64,000 bases of DNA from a virus. The translations under genes and the position numbers were made by a program. Location of the stretch: the IMG/VR virus record IMGVR_UViG_3300037193_003384, positions 1 to 64,000 of that record; one strand, given 5' to 3'. This document shows, one piece after another, positions 39,442 to 47,901 of the stretch (within the stretch, counting starts at the first letter, position 1; each line of letters opens with the position of its first letter). Below the pieces are notes generated by a model. That model ran no database searches and was not told the DNA's origin. It saw only the letters and a program-made list of their open reading frames with translations.

Positions 39442-39457
39442 GTTTTCACGTGAAACG
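39442..39457. promoter_or_regulatory. parS-like palindrome
   Basis: GTTTTCACGTGAAACG contains the perfect 12-bp palindrome TTTCACGTGAAA (39444-39455). It matches 13 of 16 positions of the widely conserved chromosomal ParB site TGTTTCACGTGAAACA. It lies between divergent parA (106 bases away) and the gp46-like gene. I saw no second copy. Confidence 0.7.
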
Positions 39458-39460
39458 GGT

Positions 39461-39471
39461 TACAATGCGCC
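39461..39471 (+). promoter_or_regulatory. TACAAT box 5 nt before a start codon (candidate leaderless promoter)
   Basis: TACAAT (39461-39466) lies 5 nt before the ATG at 39472, with no ribosome-binding site between. The parS-like palindrome is 5 bases upstream, so binding there could block this promoter. Confidence 0.45.
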
Positions 39472-39915
39472 ATGCCCCTACCACCCGCCGGCATCTCGCC
39501 AGCCTCCGATCCCGTCACCAGCACCATCGGCGCGCAGTCCCCAGCGCCCGCCATTCTCGCCGACCGGATCGACCCGCTCACGGGTGACTTCGAGTCGCTG
39601 TTCACCGGGCGCCCACTCGCCGACGCGTTCGTGCTCGAGGCGCTGACGGTGCAGCGCGGCACCGGCGCGGCGGTGCGTGACCTGGGCAACCGGTTCCGTG
39701 AGCTCACGCACGTGGAGCAGGGCACGGCCGAGCTCATCGAGAGCATGGCGGCGGAGGCGTTCGCTGATGCTGAGCGGGCAGGGGTGGCGCAGCTCACGCG
39801 CGTGGTGGTGACCGAAGACCCGAGCGATGGTTCGCAGATCGAGACCGTGCTCGAGTTCCGCGACCTGCTGGCGCCACCCGAGTCCGCGCAGCGCCGATTG
39901 GTCTTCCCGCGCTGA
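39472..39915 (+). CDS. Baseplate protein, Mu gp46-like
   Basis: A 147-residue protein: ILADRIDPLTGDFESLFTGR, then FVLEALTVQRGTGAAVRDLG and EQGTAELIESMAAEAFADAE. The DPxTGDxxxL, ALxxxRGSGxAVxxxGxRFR pattern belongs to small baseplate wedge proteins (Mu gp46/T4 gp25-like group). It directly precedes the gp47-like gene, as in Mu. Confidence 0.72.
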   Translation: MPLPPAGISPASDPVTSTIGAQSPAPAILADRIDPLTGDFESLFTGRPLADAFVLEALTVQRGTGAAVRDLGNRFRELTHVEQGTAELIESMAAEAFADAERAGVAQLTRVVVTEDPSDGSQIETVLEFRDLLAPPESAQRRLVFPR

Positions 39916-39920
39916 GCCGT

Positions 39921-39933
39921 TACACTCGCACGG
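39921..39933 (+). promoter_or_regulatory. TACACT box 7 nt before a GTG start (candidate leaderless promoter)
   Basis: TACACT (39921-39926), 7 nt, then the GTG of the gp47-like gene. TTGGTC lies 17 bases upstream of the box. The same TACACTCG-N5-GTG arrangement occurs at 47403. Confidence 0.5.
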
Positions 39934-41517
39934 GTGACATACGCAACGGAGCGCGAGTGGGCGGTCTTCCGGCGGGGTGAGCAGCGGGAGGCGATGCTTC
40001 GCGACTACCGCGAAGGGCTGCGCCTGCAGGTCAACCCGGAGACGGGGACGTTCTTTACCGAGGACGAGATCCGCCGCGCCACCGCGAAGGGCGGGCGGTT
40101 CTGGAAAGACTTCGACGGCCTGGACCTGGTGCTGCTGGGCATCCAGAAGCGCGACGAGTTCCTCGCCAACCAGATCCGCGTCGATCGCGCGGGCTCGGCG
40201 TTCCTGCGGAACTATCACTTCCCGCTCTGGGGTGAGGAGTACCTGCCCGCGTTCGGCGGCTCGGGCACCGTGCTGGCCACGGGCAACCCAGGCGTTATCT
40301 GGCAGGGCTCCACCGAGGTGCCGGACCCGGGCGCCGTCTACGGCACGGACCCGGCGGGGCTGCGCTACCAGGTGCTCGCGTCGGGGGAAGCCGATGGCGA
40401 TGGTGAAGCGCAGCTGCTGCTCATCGGGATCGATGGGGGAGACGAAACCAACATCGAGGTGGGGACGGTCATCACCTGGGCGAACGCGCCCATCGGATCC
40501 ATCGGCACCGCGACGGTGATCGGGGACAAGTTCACGGGCGGCTCAGACGCGGAGACCGATGCCGATGCTGCCCGGCGCCTGGCGGACCGCATCCGCCACA
40601 AGCCGGCCTCGGGGAACTGGGCACACATCCGGGCCTTCGCCAGGAAGGCCAGCGTTAGCGTCGAGGACGCGTTCGTCTACTGCTGCGCCTTCCACGCGGG
40701 CAGCGCCCTGGTGGCGGTGGTGCAGAAGCGCGGCACCATCGCGGGGCCGCTGGCGCGCATCCCTTCCATTGGCGTGCTCACGCGCGTGAGGGCTGCGCTC
40801 GTGCCGCCCGCCTCCACGAACATGCCCGGCGTGCAGCACCTGGTGGTCGTGCCGCCCGTGGCGGTGAGCTCGAACGCGACCGTGCTGCTGCTGCAGCCCG
40901 TCGATTCGGGCGTGGGCTGGCGCGACCTGCAGCCCTTCCCGCCCATCAACGCGGGCTCGGCCGTGGCCGTCAGCACGGTGACCACCCAGCAGGACATCCG
41001 GATCACCGCGCAGACGGCGGGGCTGCTGCCCGATGGCGTGAGCTCCTCCGCCGAGGTGCACCTGATGGTTTGGGACGTGCCCACGAGCGCGTTCCTCTCG
41101 ATCCCCGTGCAGACGGTCACGGACCTGGGCGCCGGCATCTACCGCGTGCAGCTCTCGGCGCCGCTCGCCGGCCACACCTTCGCGGTGGGCGACTGGGTGT
41201 CGCCCGATATGCTGCGCCGCGATACCCTGGCGGCAGCCGTGGTGCGCTACTACGACGGGCTCGGGCCCGGCGAGGTGATCGATCTCACCACCGACGATCG
41301 CGCTGGGCGCGCCTACCGCAACCCGGTGCCGAGCGAGCAGTCGCCATCGCGCGGCGGGCAGAGCATCGTGGGCGTGATCACCGAGGCGCTGGGCTCGAGC
41401 GTGACCGACGCGGCGATGGTGTCGCTGTCTCCATCGGTGCCGGCGGTGCCCGCGGATCCGATCACGGGGCCATCGCTGCTCGTGCCGGGTAAGTTCGCGG
41501 TGTATCCTCAGACCTGA
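39934..41517 (+). CDS. Baseplate J-like protein, Mu gp47-like
   Basis: A 527-residue baseplate wedge protein. Early residues include NPETGTFFTEDEIRRATAKG and the central part shows DAETDADAARRLADRIRHKP followed by SGNWAHIRAFARKASVSVED, the typical Baseplate_J signature. A C-terminal region with SPSRGGQSIVGVITEALGSS continues the family pattern. GTG start without ribosome-binding site. It forms the inner baseplate with gp46 and gp48. Confidence 0.88.
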   Translation: MTYATEREWAVFRRGEQREAMLRDYREGLRLQVNPETGTFFTEDEIRRATAKGGRFWKDFDGLDLVLLGIQKRDEFLANQIRVDRAGSAFLRNYHFPLWGEEYLPAFGGSGTVLATGNPGVIWQGSTEVPDPGAVYGTDPAGLRYQVLASGEADGDGEAQLLLIGIDGGDETNIEVGTVITWANAPIGSIGTATVIGDKFTGGSDAETDADAARRLADRIRHKPASGNWAHIRAFARKASVSVEDAFVYCCAFHAGSALVAVVQKRGTIAGPLARIPSIGVLTRVRAALVPPASTNMPGVQHLVVVPPVAVSSNATVLLLQPVDSGVGWRDLQPFPPINAGSAVAVSTVTTQQDIRITAQTAGLLPDGVSSSAEVHLMVWDVPTSAFLSIPVQTVTDLGAGIYRVQLSAPLAGHTFAVGDWVSPDMLRRDTLAAAVVRYYDGLGPGEVIDLTTDDRAGRAYRNPVPSEQSPSRGGQSIVGVITEALGSSVTDAAMVSLSPSVPAVPADPITGPSLLVPGKFAVYPQT

Positions 41518-42179
41518 TGGCTGAGCCCACGCGCGAAGACCTGATCTATAACGCATGGCGATCAGCGGTCGGGAAGGGCGGAAGCGCCTCGAGCCCGAGC
41601 GCGATCGAGGCCCTGTTCCGCCGCGTGCGGGCGCGCGCCGTGGCGGCCGTGGCGGACATGGGGGAGCGCGCGGCGCTGCAGGCGTTCCCCAATCTGGCGA
41701 CGGATCTGCTGCCCTATTACGAGCGCCTGCTCGGGCTCACCGACGATCCGGACCTCACCGAAGATCAGCGCCGCGCCGTGGCCGCAGCGCAATACACGCT
41801 CGAGATCGCCAGCGATGTGCCGGGCATCCAGGACTCCCTGCAGCAGCTGGACGAGCGCTTCGCCGTCGTGATCCCCGATCCGAACCGCACGCTCACCACC
41901 ATGATGGGCCGCGCCTTCGAGGACATGGCGGGCGCCGAGCCCTTCGGCGGCGGGCGGCTGAGCACGAGCCTGCCCAATTACAGCGGGCTGCTGGTGCTGC
42001 GCGTGGTGCTCGAGCTCGGCGACGGCGTGCAGCCGGATGCGGACGAGCGCCGCGCGATGCGCCAAGCGCGGCAGCTGCTGCACGATGTGCTGCCCGCCGC
42101 GAATGACTTACAGATCGTCACGCACCGCGGCTTCAAGCTTGACGTGTCGAGACTCGACCTCACAAGCTTCGACACATAG
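41517..42179 (+). CDS. Baseplate protein, Mu gp48-like (DUF2313)
   Basis: A 220-residue protein. DMGERAALQAFPNLATDLLP, YYERLLGLTDDPDLTEDQRR and DIASDVPGIQ-like helices, then DPNRTLTTMMGRAFEDMAGA, are consistent with the Mu gp48/YmfQ group linking baseplate to fibres. It starts one base before the end of the gp47-like gene. Confidence 0.8.
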   Translation: MAEPTREDLIYNAWRSAVGKGGSASSPSAIEALFRRVRARAVAAVADMGERAALQAFPNLATDLLPYYERLLGLTDDPDLTEDQRRAVAAAQYTLEIASDVPGIQDSLQQLDERFAVVIPDPNRTLTTMMGRAFEDMAGAEPFGGGRLSTSLPNYSGLLVLRVVLELGDGVQPDADERRAMRQARQLLHDVLPAANDLQIVTHRGFKLDVSRLDLTSFDT

Positions 42180-42192
42180 GGGAGGCTGAGCC

Positions 42193-43113
42193 ATGCCGCT
42201 ACCGCCGATCAAACCCGGAGGCTGGGATCCGGAAGACATCTTCACGTCGGACGAGGCGAACGCCTTCCAGGACGGGCTGCTCGGGATCTCCGCGGATCTG
42301 GAAACAGCCGAGGCCGCCATCGTTGCGGCGCAGGCAGATGCCGACAACGCGCAGGCCGTCAATGCGCTGCAGGCATCGCAGCTGGGGCTGCACGAGGATT
42401 GGATCCTGCGGCCCGACGCATACATCGACTTCGTCGAAGACTGGTTCGGCGCCATCCACAACAGCGGCGGGTCGCGCATCGATGCGCAGCTGCCCTGGCG
42501 CTGCGGCGGCACCAGCGGATCGGTCGCGGTCAACGCGCGCGCGGGCAATTCACGGCACCCCGGGCTGCTCGAAGTCGCGCTGCCGGGCAACGGCGTGAGC
42601 GACCAGGATTTCCATTTCGAGCTCATCGGCGCGACCGCGGGCATGTTCCTGTTCAGCCAGATCGAGCAGTTCATCTGCGCGGTGAAGATCGCCGATCACG
42701 CCTCCAACGTGACGAGCCGCATCCGCATCGGCTTCGCCCAGGACAACTCCGTCTATGGCGGCGGCACCGACGCGCTGAGCCTGCACCATGTCAAAAACGC
42801 CGGCGCGTCGAAATGGTGGCTCTGGCGAAAGCGCGCGGGCGTCGAGCAGCAGTACGATCTGGGCAACCAAACCGTGGGTGAGTACGCGCAGGTCCGCTTT
42901 TTGAAACCGCAGGGCACTAGCAACCTGGAGGTCTATTTCGGTTCCCCCGGGACGACACCGATCGTCACGCTCACCAGCGGTCAGCTCCCCACGGGGCTCT
43001 GCACCTTCGGCGCTTACATCGGGACCGGCTCATCCGACGCCAACGTCTTCACGCCATCCATCGATCTGATGGCTGTACGCTTCGGCTTCGGTGGCAACCG
43101 CGTCGGTGTCTGA
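42193..43113 (+). CDS. Fibre-type virion protein with lectin-like C-terminal domain
   Basis: A 306-residue protein. MPLPPIKPGGWDPEDIFTSD and a helical stalk segment (AEAAIVAAQADADNAQAVNA) precede a beta-rich region (EDWFGAIHNSG, NSRHPGLLEVALPGNG, FICAVKIADHASNVTSRIRI). That region resembles the last 220 residues of the 1215-residue fibre at 49755 (shared HPG-L, F-IG and fold order), probably a concanavalin-like carbohydrate-binding domain. RBS GGGGAGG. Confidence 0.68.
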   Translation: MPLPPIKPGGWDPEDIFTSDEANAFQDGLLGISADLETAEAAIVAAQADADNAQAVNALQASQLGLHEDWILRPDAYIDFVEDWFGAIHNSGGSRIDAQLPWRCGGTSGSVAVNARAGNSRHPGLLEVALPGNGVSDQDFHFELIGATAGMFLFSQIEQFICAVKIADHASNVTSRIRIGFAQDNSVYGGGTDALSLHHVKNAGASKWWLWRKRAGVEQQYDLGNQTVGEYAQVRFLKPQGTSNLEVYFGSPGTTPIVTLTSGQLPTGLCTFGAYIGTGSSDANVFTPSIDLMAVRFGFGGNRVGV

Positions 43114-43502
43114 TGGCTGACTTCGGCGCACGCTTTACCGCCGGCGCCACGCTGGAGAACTGGGCGGACCCAGCGCTCGGCGAGCGCCCGAGCCGCATCC
43201 ATGCGCTGCCCGAGCTGCCGCTGAAACGACGGCTGGCGCTCACCGACGATCCCGTGGAGATCAGCGCGGTGGTGGCGGGCGTGGAGGGCCCGCTCGATGC
43301 CGCGCTCAGCGGGCGCACCTTCTTCGGTTGGTTCACCGAGTACCCAGGGACCTCTGCACCCGCGGTCTCGAGTCCGCCGGGGCAGTCGAGCGTGCGCAGC
43401 TTCACGCCCACGGAGCCCGGGCATTACACCTATGTCCTGCGGCGCAAGGGCGGCGGAGGCATCGTCCTACACGTGGACGCAATCGACTTCGTGGGGGGCT
43501 GA
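43113..43502 (+). CDS. Virion-associated beta protein, 129 aa
   Basis: MADFGARFTAGATLENWADP, then LPLKRRLALTDDPVEISAVV and EPGHYTYVLRRKGGGGIVLH. Looks like an Ig-like or beta-sandwich domain. Head-to-tail overlaps (TGATGGCTGA) with both neighbours in the fibre operon. Likely a small fibre or baseplate accessory protein. Confidence 0.55.
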   Translation: MADFGARFTAGATLENWADPALGERPSRIHALPELPLKRRLALTDDPVEISAVVAGVEGPLDAALSGRTFFGWFTEYPGTSAPAVSSPPGQSSVRSFTPTEPGHYTYVLRRKGGGGIVLHVDAIDFVGG

Positions 43503-43852
43503 TGGCTGAGTTCATCGACGAGATCTCACCGCGCTACTACGGCGAGGACCGCCTGCGGCTCACGCTGAGCGAGCCCAACCAGCTGCTGCGTGCATTCGAG
43601 CCCGTGCTCATCAGCATCGACTATTCCGCGGCTCTGCCGGAGGGAATCGTGCTGCCGCTGGAGATGGCCGTCACCGCGCCGAGCGACGTCAATTCGACGC
43701 GCACCGTGTACCGGCGCTTCGTGCCGCAGCAGGTGGCGTTCACGCCGCGCGAAGGCGGCAGCCACCTCGTGCGCATCGGGGAGCTCTGGCATGACGGCTA
43801 CTGGGGTCGGCTCGTTCTCCAAATCGACGGCGATCGTCTGAGCGCCGCGTGA
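43502..43852 (+). CDS. Virion-associated beta protein, 116 aa
   Basis: MAEFIDEISPRYYGEDRLRL, PVLISIDYSAALPEGIVLPL and a C-terminal SHLVRIGELWHDGYWGRLVL. Beta-rich, no known family. Same overlap style as the gene before, so the pair may work together on fibres. Confidence 0.55.
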   Translation: MAEFIDEISPRYYGEDRLRLTLSEPNQLLRAFEPVLISIDYSAALPEGIVLPLEMAVTAPSDVNSTRTVYRRFVPQQVAFTPREGGSHLVRIGELWHDGYWGRLVLQIDGDRLSAA

Positions 43853-43895
43853 TACGCTCGCCGGCAGGGCGCGGCCGCTTTCGAAGGAAAGCCGG

Positions 43896-46514
43896 ATGGC
43901 AATCCCTGCCCTTTTCGATATCAACCTCGACGGCGAAGACCGCGGGTACGAGGCGGCGAACAGTGAGGTGCTCAGCCTCAAGCTGCGGGATCCTAGCGTG
44001 GCCAGCACGGTGCTGTTCCAGGTGTACGATCCGAACGGGCCCAACCCGGACCTGGGGATCGCCGCCAACCCGCCGCGCGCCAGCGGCGGCGCGCCCACGC
44101 TCACGCTCGTAGGCGCCACCAGCGGGCAGGCGGTGATGCCCACGGCGCCTAACCAGGCCGTCACCGTGACGATGCCGGGCTCGGGCAGCCACTCGTGGAT
44201 CGTCCGCTGCGTGGTGAATGGCGGCCAGCGCCAGCTGCCCAGCGGGCGCGTGGTGGTGGACCCGTCGCTCGTCTACGAGCGCGGCGTGTGGATCCCGACG
44301 GGCTTCGACACCCGCAAGATCGTGGCCACCGAGAGCCAGCAGTTCAGCACGGAGGGCTGGGCTGATGCGATCAACGCGATGATCGAGGTGGGCGTCTCCC
44401 CAGGCATCTACACGCCGGCAGGCACCGGCGCCGTGGTGCGGGCCATCGTCGACTGGCTCGCAGACGACGTGAAGGTCACCGACTTCATGACGTCCGCGGA
44501 GAAGGCCGCCGCCTACAACTTCACGTGGGACACCGACCACCAGCCGGCGGTGCAGAAGGCGGTCAACCACGCGCTGTATAAGAACGCCTTCGGCATCTCG
44601 AGCGGTCGCAAGGTGATCGTGCCGGGCGGCGGCTTGCGATTCAACACCACGCTGCACCTCGGCTATGGCACCGACTTCCGCAGCATCATCTTCGAGGGGC
44701 AGGGCAAGCGCGAGGGCGGCACGTACGAGGCCGGCGGCTGCGGCACGGTCATCCGGCAGTTCTTTAACGAGGGCCCGCTCATCGCGATCCAGGGCGCGCG
44801 CTCGACCGTGGTGCGCGGGATGACGCTGTTCGGCAACAACTTCGACCACGTCGTGGCGCTCATCCAGGGCAGCGCGTCCATGAACGACCTCAACGCCTCG
44901 GCGTGGGTGGACCCGGCGCTGCCCGCTGCAGCGAGCTCCCGCTACTCGGTGAGCGCTGCCATCGCGATCGATCCGTACACGGGCCCCGCGCCGACGCCGA
45001 GCTACCCGGCAGTTCCCTATCCCGCCTTTCTGGGCGTCACGCCGCAGTACAACAAGGGCCAGAGCCGCGACGTCTTGATCGAGGACGTGCTCATCAAAGG
45101 CTTCGTCTGCGGCATCGTGCAGCACCCTGGCGATGCCGATGGCAACGGGGATTTCACGAAGCTGTCGCGGGTGGCGATGTGGTTCTGCGCCTTCGGGTTT
45201 TCATGGGGAAACTCTCAGGCCCGGGTCAACCGGATGGACCATTGCATGTTCGCCTATTGCCACACGTGCATCGCGAGCAGCGTGCACGGGCTGCAGGCGG
45301 GCAACCCAATGATCACGGTGATCTCGACTGCATTCGAGACATCGATCCAGCTGTTCGAGACGATGAACCTCGGCTACGGCGTGGGGCCAACGTTCATCGG
45401 CTGCTTTGCAGAGGCCATCTACCGCCTCGGCAAATGCAACGGCGTGAGCCAAAACGCCGGCGCGCTGAGCTTCAAGAACTGTGAGTTCGGCTTCTCCTGG
45501 TGGGCGCGCTACGGCGTGCCGACGTGGGTGCTCGAGATGGAGGGCTCCATGGAGGTGAGCTTCGAGCAGGTCTTCTTTTACATGTCGGGCGCTGGCCGCG
45601 GCCTGCTGAACTTCCGCTGCGCCGGCAGCGCCATCGACGCGCAGCCCGCGCTGCAGTTGGCGTTCCAAGGCTGCCAGACCCAGGGCGATGCCTGGACGGC
45701 GGGCGCGCTGTACGAGAAGGCCGCCTACAACGCGACGCTGGGCATCACCATCAGCCAGGGATCAACGGGGCTCGCGCGCTTCGGCATGCGGTCGGGCTAC
45801 CTGCACAACCTCAACACCGGAGCGCTGCTGGGCACCGGAGCGCTCTACACGGAGAAGGCGATCGCGCCGCGGCATCTCTGCGGGCCGATCTACGCGAAGC
45901 GGTGGAAGTCGCTCGTCGGTGCAAACGATCCAGGGGTGGACGTGAGCTGGCAGACGTTCGGCTTCTCCATCACCAGCGTGACGTCCACCGTGGGCCGCCT
46001 CGTGACCATTGTCCTCGACTACGTCACCACGGCGAGCCTGATGCATTTCGGTGGCGACGTCGGCGACTGCATGGTCTCTGCGGCAACGGGCGCCGTGTTC
46101 ATGGTCAAGTCGCGCACGGGCACCAGCATCGTGCTCGAGGCGATGAGCGGCTACGACAAGGACGGCAACATTCTGAGCGGCATCGTCGCGGCCGGCGTGA
46201 TGCACCCGATCAACTGCCGGCGCTACTGCATCCCCGCAGTGCTCTATGGTGACACCACCGCGGGCAATCCGACGGTAACGAACCTAACGCTGGGCAACGG
46301 GGGCACGCCGACGCTGGCGGACATCCTCACCGCGGACGACTACCTCTACGTCGATCAGGAGGTGGACCAGTTGCTCAACCCGTTCGATGGCGGCGCGCGG
46401 CTCGTGTCTTTCAACCAGGGTGCGCGCACGATGACCTTCGCCGGCAACTGCAATTACACGCAGGCGCGCCGCCGATTTGCGATCTTCGTCCGCCCCGCGT
46501 TCCCCAACGCATGA
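43896..46514 (+). CDS. Tailspike with pectate-lyase-like beta-helix
   Basis: An 872-residue protein with AAGGAAAG before the ATG. Residues 1-130 form an attachment region; residues 200-600 show the pectate-lyase-type pattern (TDHQPAVQKAVNHALYKNAF, GRKVIVPGGGLRFNTTLHLG, RSIIFEGQGKREGGTYEAGG, STVVRGMTLFGNNFDHVVAL), a parallel beta-helix. The last 250 residues hold receptor-binding-like repeats. Such spikes cut or bind host surface glycans. Confidence 0.82.
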   Translation: MAIPALFDINLDGEDRGYEAANSEVLSLKLRDPSVASTVLFQVYDPNGPNPDLGIAANPPRASGGAPTLTLVGATSGQAVMPTAPNQAVTVTMPGSGSHSWIVRCVVNGGQRQLPSGRVVVDPSLVYERGVWIPTGFDTRKIVATESQQFSTEGWADAINAMIEVGVSPGIYTPAGTGAVVRAIVDWLADDVKVTDFMTSAEKAAAYNFTWDTDHQPAVQKAVNHALYKNAFGISSGRKVIVPGGGLRFNTTLHLGYGTDFRSIIFEGQGKREGGTYEAGGCGTVIRQFFNEGPLIAIQGARSTVVRGMTLFGNNFDHVVALIQGSASMNDLNASAWVDPALPAAASSRYSVSAAIAIDPYTGPAPTPSYPAVPYPAFLGVTPQYNKGQSRDVLIEDVLIKGFVCGIVQHPGDADGNGDFTKLSRVAMWFCAFGFSWGNSQARVNRMDHCMFAYCHTCIASSVHGLQAGNPMITVISTAFETSIQLFETMNLGYGVGPTFIGCFAEAIYRLGKCNGVSQNAGALSFKNCEFGFSWWARYGVPTWVLEMEGSMEVSFEQVFFYMSGAGRGLLNFRCAGSAIDAQPALQLAFQGCQTQGDAWTAGALYEKAAYNATLGITISQGSTGLARFGMRSGYLHNLNTGALLGTGALYTEKAIAPRHLCGPIYAKRWKSLVGANDPGVDVSWQTFGFSITSVTSTVGRLVTIVLDYVTTASLMHFGGDVGDCMVSAATGAVFMVKSRTGTSIVLEAMSGYDKDGNILSGIVAAGVMHPINCRRYCIPAVLYGDTTAGNPTVTNLTLGNGGTPTLADILTADDYLYVDQEVDQLLNPFDGGARLVSFNQGARTMTFAGNCNYTQARRRFAIFVRPAFPNA

Positions 46515-46528
46515 TAACGTCTGCACTC

Positions 46529-46582
46529 GCCGGGTGCCTGTTTCACCTTGGCCGCGCCTGGTTGAGGGAATAGGCGCCCGGC
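46529..46582 (+). promoter_or_regulatory. Hairpin upstream of the amidase start
   Basis: GCCGGGTGCCT (46529-46539) pairs with AGGCGCCCGGC (46572-46582), 11 pairs with one G-U in RNA, around a 32-base loop. TCGTTT follows and the amidase ATG starts 7 bases later. It could be an attenuator or a structure hiding the start; a proper terminator T tract is missing. Confidence 0.5.
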
Positions 46583-46588
46583 TCGTTT

Positions 46589-47395
46589 ATGCAGCTTCGA
46601 GCGGATGAGTGGCGGTCACCGATGCAGCTCGGTGACGTGGGCAGCGATGTGGAGCAGTGGCGCTCCGTGCTCAGCGACGATGGCTACGAGCTCAACGGTG
46701 AGCCCCGCACCTTCAACGCCAGCGTCCACAACGCCACGCTCGCATGGCAGAAGGCGCACGGGCTGCGCGGCGATGGCGTGGTGGGCCCGAAGACGCGAGC
46801 CGCGCTGAACGCCCCTGTGGTGCCGCGGCCGCCGCCGCGCTTCGATCCCGACGCCATCCCCTACGTGGAGGCGGTGCACTGGTCCCGCCATCTGCCGGCG
46901 GGGCCCAAGAGCGTGATCGTGCTGCATTGCATGGAGTGGCCCGAGACCGCGACCAGCGCCGAGTGGTGCGCCGGATTCTTCGCCGGCAAGCAGGGTGCGG
47001 CGCCTCGAGCGAGCGCGCACTACTGCGTGGACGACGAATCGGTCATCTGCTCCGTGCCGCCGGACCGCATCGCCTGGCACGCGCCGGGCGCAAACACCAG
47101 CGGCATCGGCATCGAACACGCGGGCTATGCCAGGCAGAGCCGCGCGCAGTGGCTGGACGACTACTCGCTCCGGATGCTGCTGCTGTCTGCCGAGCTCACC
47201 GGCTGGCTCTGCAAACGGTTCGCCATCCCCGTGCAGTTCATCATGGCGGACCACCTGAAGCGCGGCGCGCGCGGGATCACCACGCACGCCGAGGTGAGCC
47301 GCGCCTTCGGCAAGAGCACGCACTTCGATCCCGGGCCATTCTTCCCGATCACCGACTACATCCGCTTCATCGTCGAGGCGGGACAGCAGCGCTAG
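46589..47395 (+). CDS. Endolysin: N-acetylmuramoyl-L-alanine amidase with peptidoglycan-binding domain
   Basis: A 268-residue protein. Residues 15-75 form a peptidoglycan-binding domain (QLGDVGSDVEQWRSVLSDDG, FNASVHNATLAWQKAHGLRG and DGVVGPKTRAAL). Residues 95-250 form an Amidase_2 zinc hydrolase: VIVLHCME, SAHYCVDDESVICSVPPDRI, WHAPGANTSGIGIEHAGYA and GITTHAEVSRAFGKSTHFDP, with zinc ligands at the H positions in LHCME, ITTHAEV and THFDPG. Cleaves peptidoglycan at lysis. An internal ATG 33 bases downstream is an alternative start. Confidence 0.9.
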   Translation: MQLRADEWRSPMQLGDVGSDVEQWRSVLSDDGYELNGEPRTFNASVHNATLAWQKAHGLRGDGVVGPKTRAALNAPVVPRPPPRFDPDAIPYVEAVHWSRHLPAGPKSVIVLHCMEWPETATSAEWCAGFFAGKQGAAPRASAHYCVDDESVICSVPPDRIAWHAPGANTSGIGIEHAGYARQSRAQWLDDYSLRMLLLSAELTGWLCKRFAIPVQFIMADHLKRGARGITTHAEVSRAFGKSTHFDPGPFFPITDYIRFIVEAGQQR

Positions 47396-47402
47396 CGCGC
47401 GC

Positions 47403-47415
47403 TACACTCGCGAGC
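47403..47415 (+). promoter_or_regulatory. TACACT box 7 nt before a GTG start (candidate leaderless promoter)
   Basis: TACACT (47403-47408), CGCGAGC, then GTG at 47416. Identical in layout to the box before the gp47-like gene. No ribosome-binding site. GGGACA lies 16 bases upstream of the box. Confidence 0.48.
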
Positions 47416-47901
47416 GTGGGCAAGGACGACCGCGAGAAGACTCCGCCGACGGGCACCGCCATCCCGCGGCCGCGGCTGAAGGCGGTGGAGGCTGAGCCGA
47501 CGGTGCCGGTGGTAGACTTCGCCAGGCTGCCCAGCTCACCGCCGCCGCCGCCGTCACCGCTGCCGTCGCGCCCGGCAAACCCCACGCTCAAAGAGCTCTA
47601 CGATCTGATCGACCAGCGCATCACGCCCCAGATCGTCGAGCGCATCTCGAGCACACCGCCGGCAGCGCCGACAGTCGAGCCCGCGCCGCGCCCGAGCCTG
47701 CCCGTGCGCGTGGCGAAGGGCAGCCCCAAGTGGGTGGCATACCTGATCAGCGCGCTGATGATCGCCGGCCAGGCCATCGCGGCCGCGTCGCAGGAAGAGT
47801 ATCGCGGCCCGATCGTGCAGGGCGTGAAGCTCATCGCGTGGGGCGTCGCTGAGTTCTTCTCCGAGGACCCGGCAGCGCCGCCCGAAACCACACCCGAGTG
47901 A
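47416..47901 (+). CDS. Membrane-anchored protein downstream of amidase (holin or spanin candidate)
   Basis: A 161-residue protein with a proline-rich charged N-terminal half (PSSPPPPPSPLPSRPANP, then LKELYDLIDQRITPQIVERI) and one membrane segment (WVAYLISALMIAGQAIAAAS, about residues 104-123) followed by a short acidic tail. Position after the amidase suggests a lysis partner, but topology does not clearly match a known holin class. Confidence 0.55.
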   Translation: MGKDDREKTPPTGTAIPRPRLKAVEAEPTVPVVDFARLPSSPPPPPSPLPSRPANPTLKELYDLIDQRITPQIVERISSTPPAAPTVEPAPRPSLPVRVAKGSPKWVAYLISALMIAGQAIAAASQEEYRGPIVQGVKLIAWGVAEFFSEDPAAPPETTPE

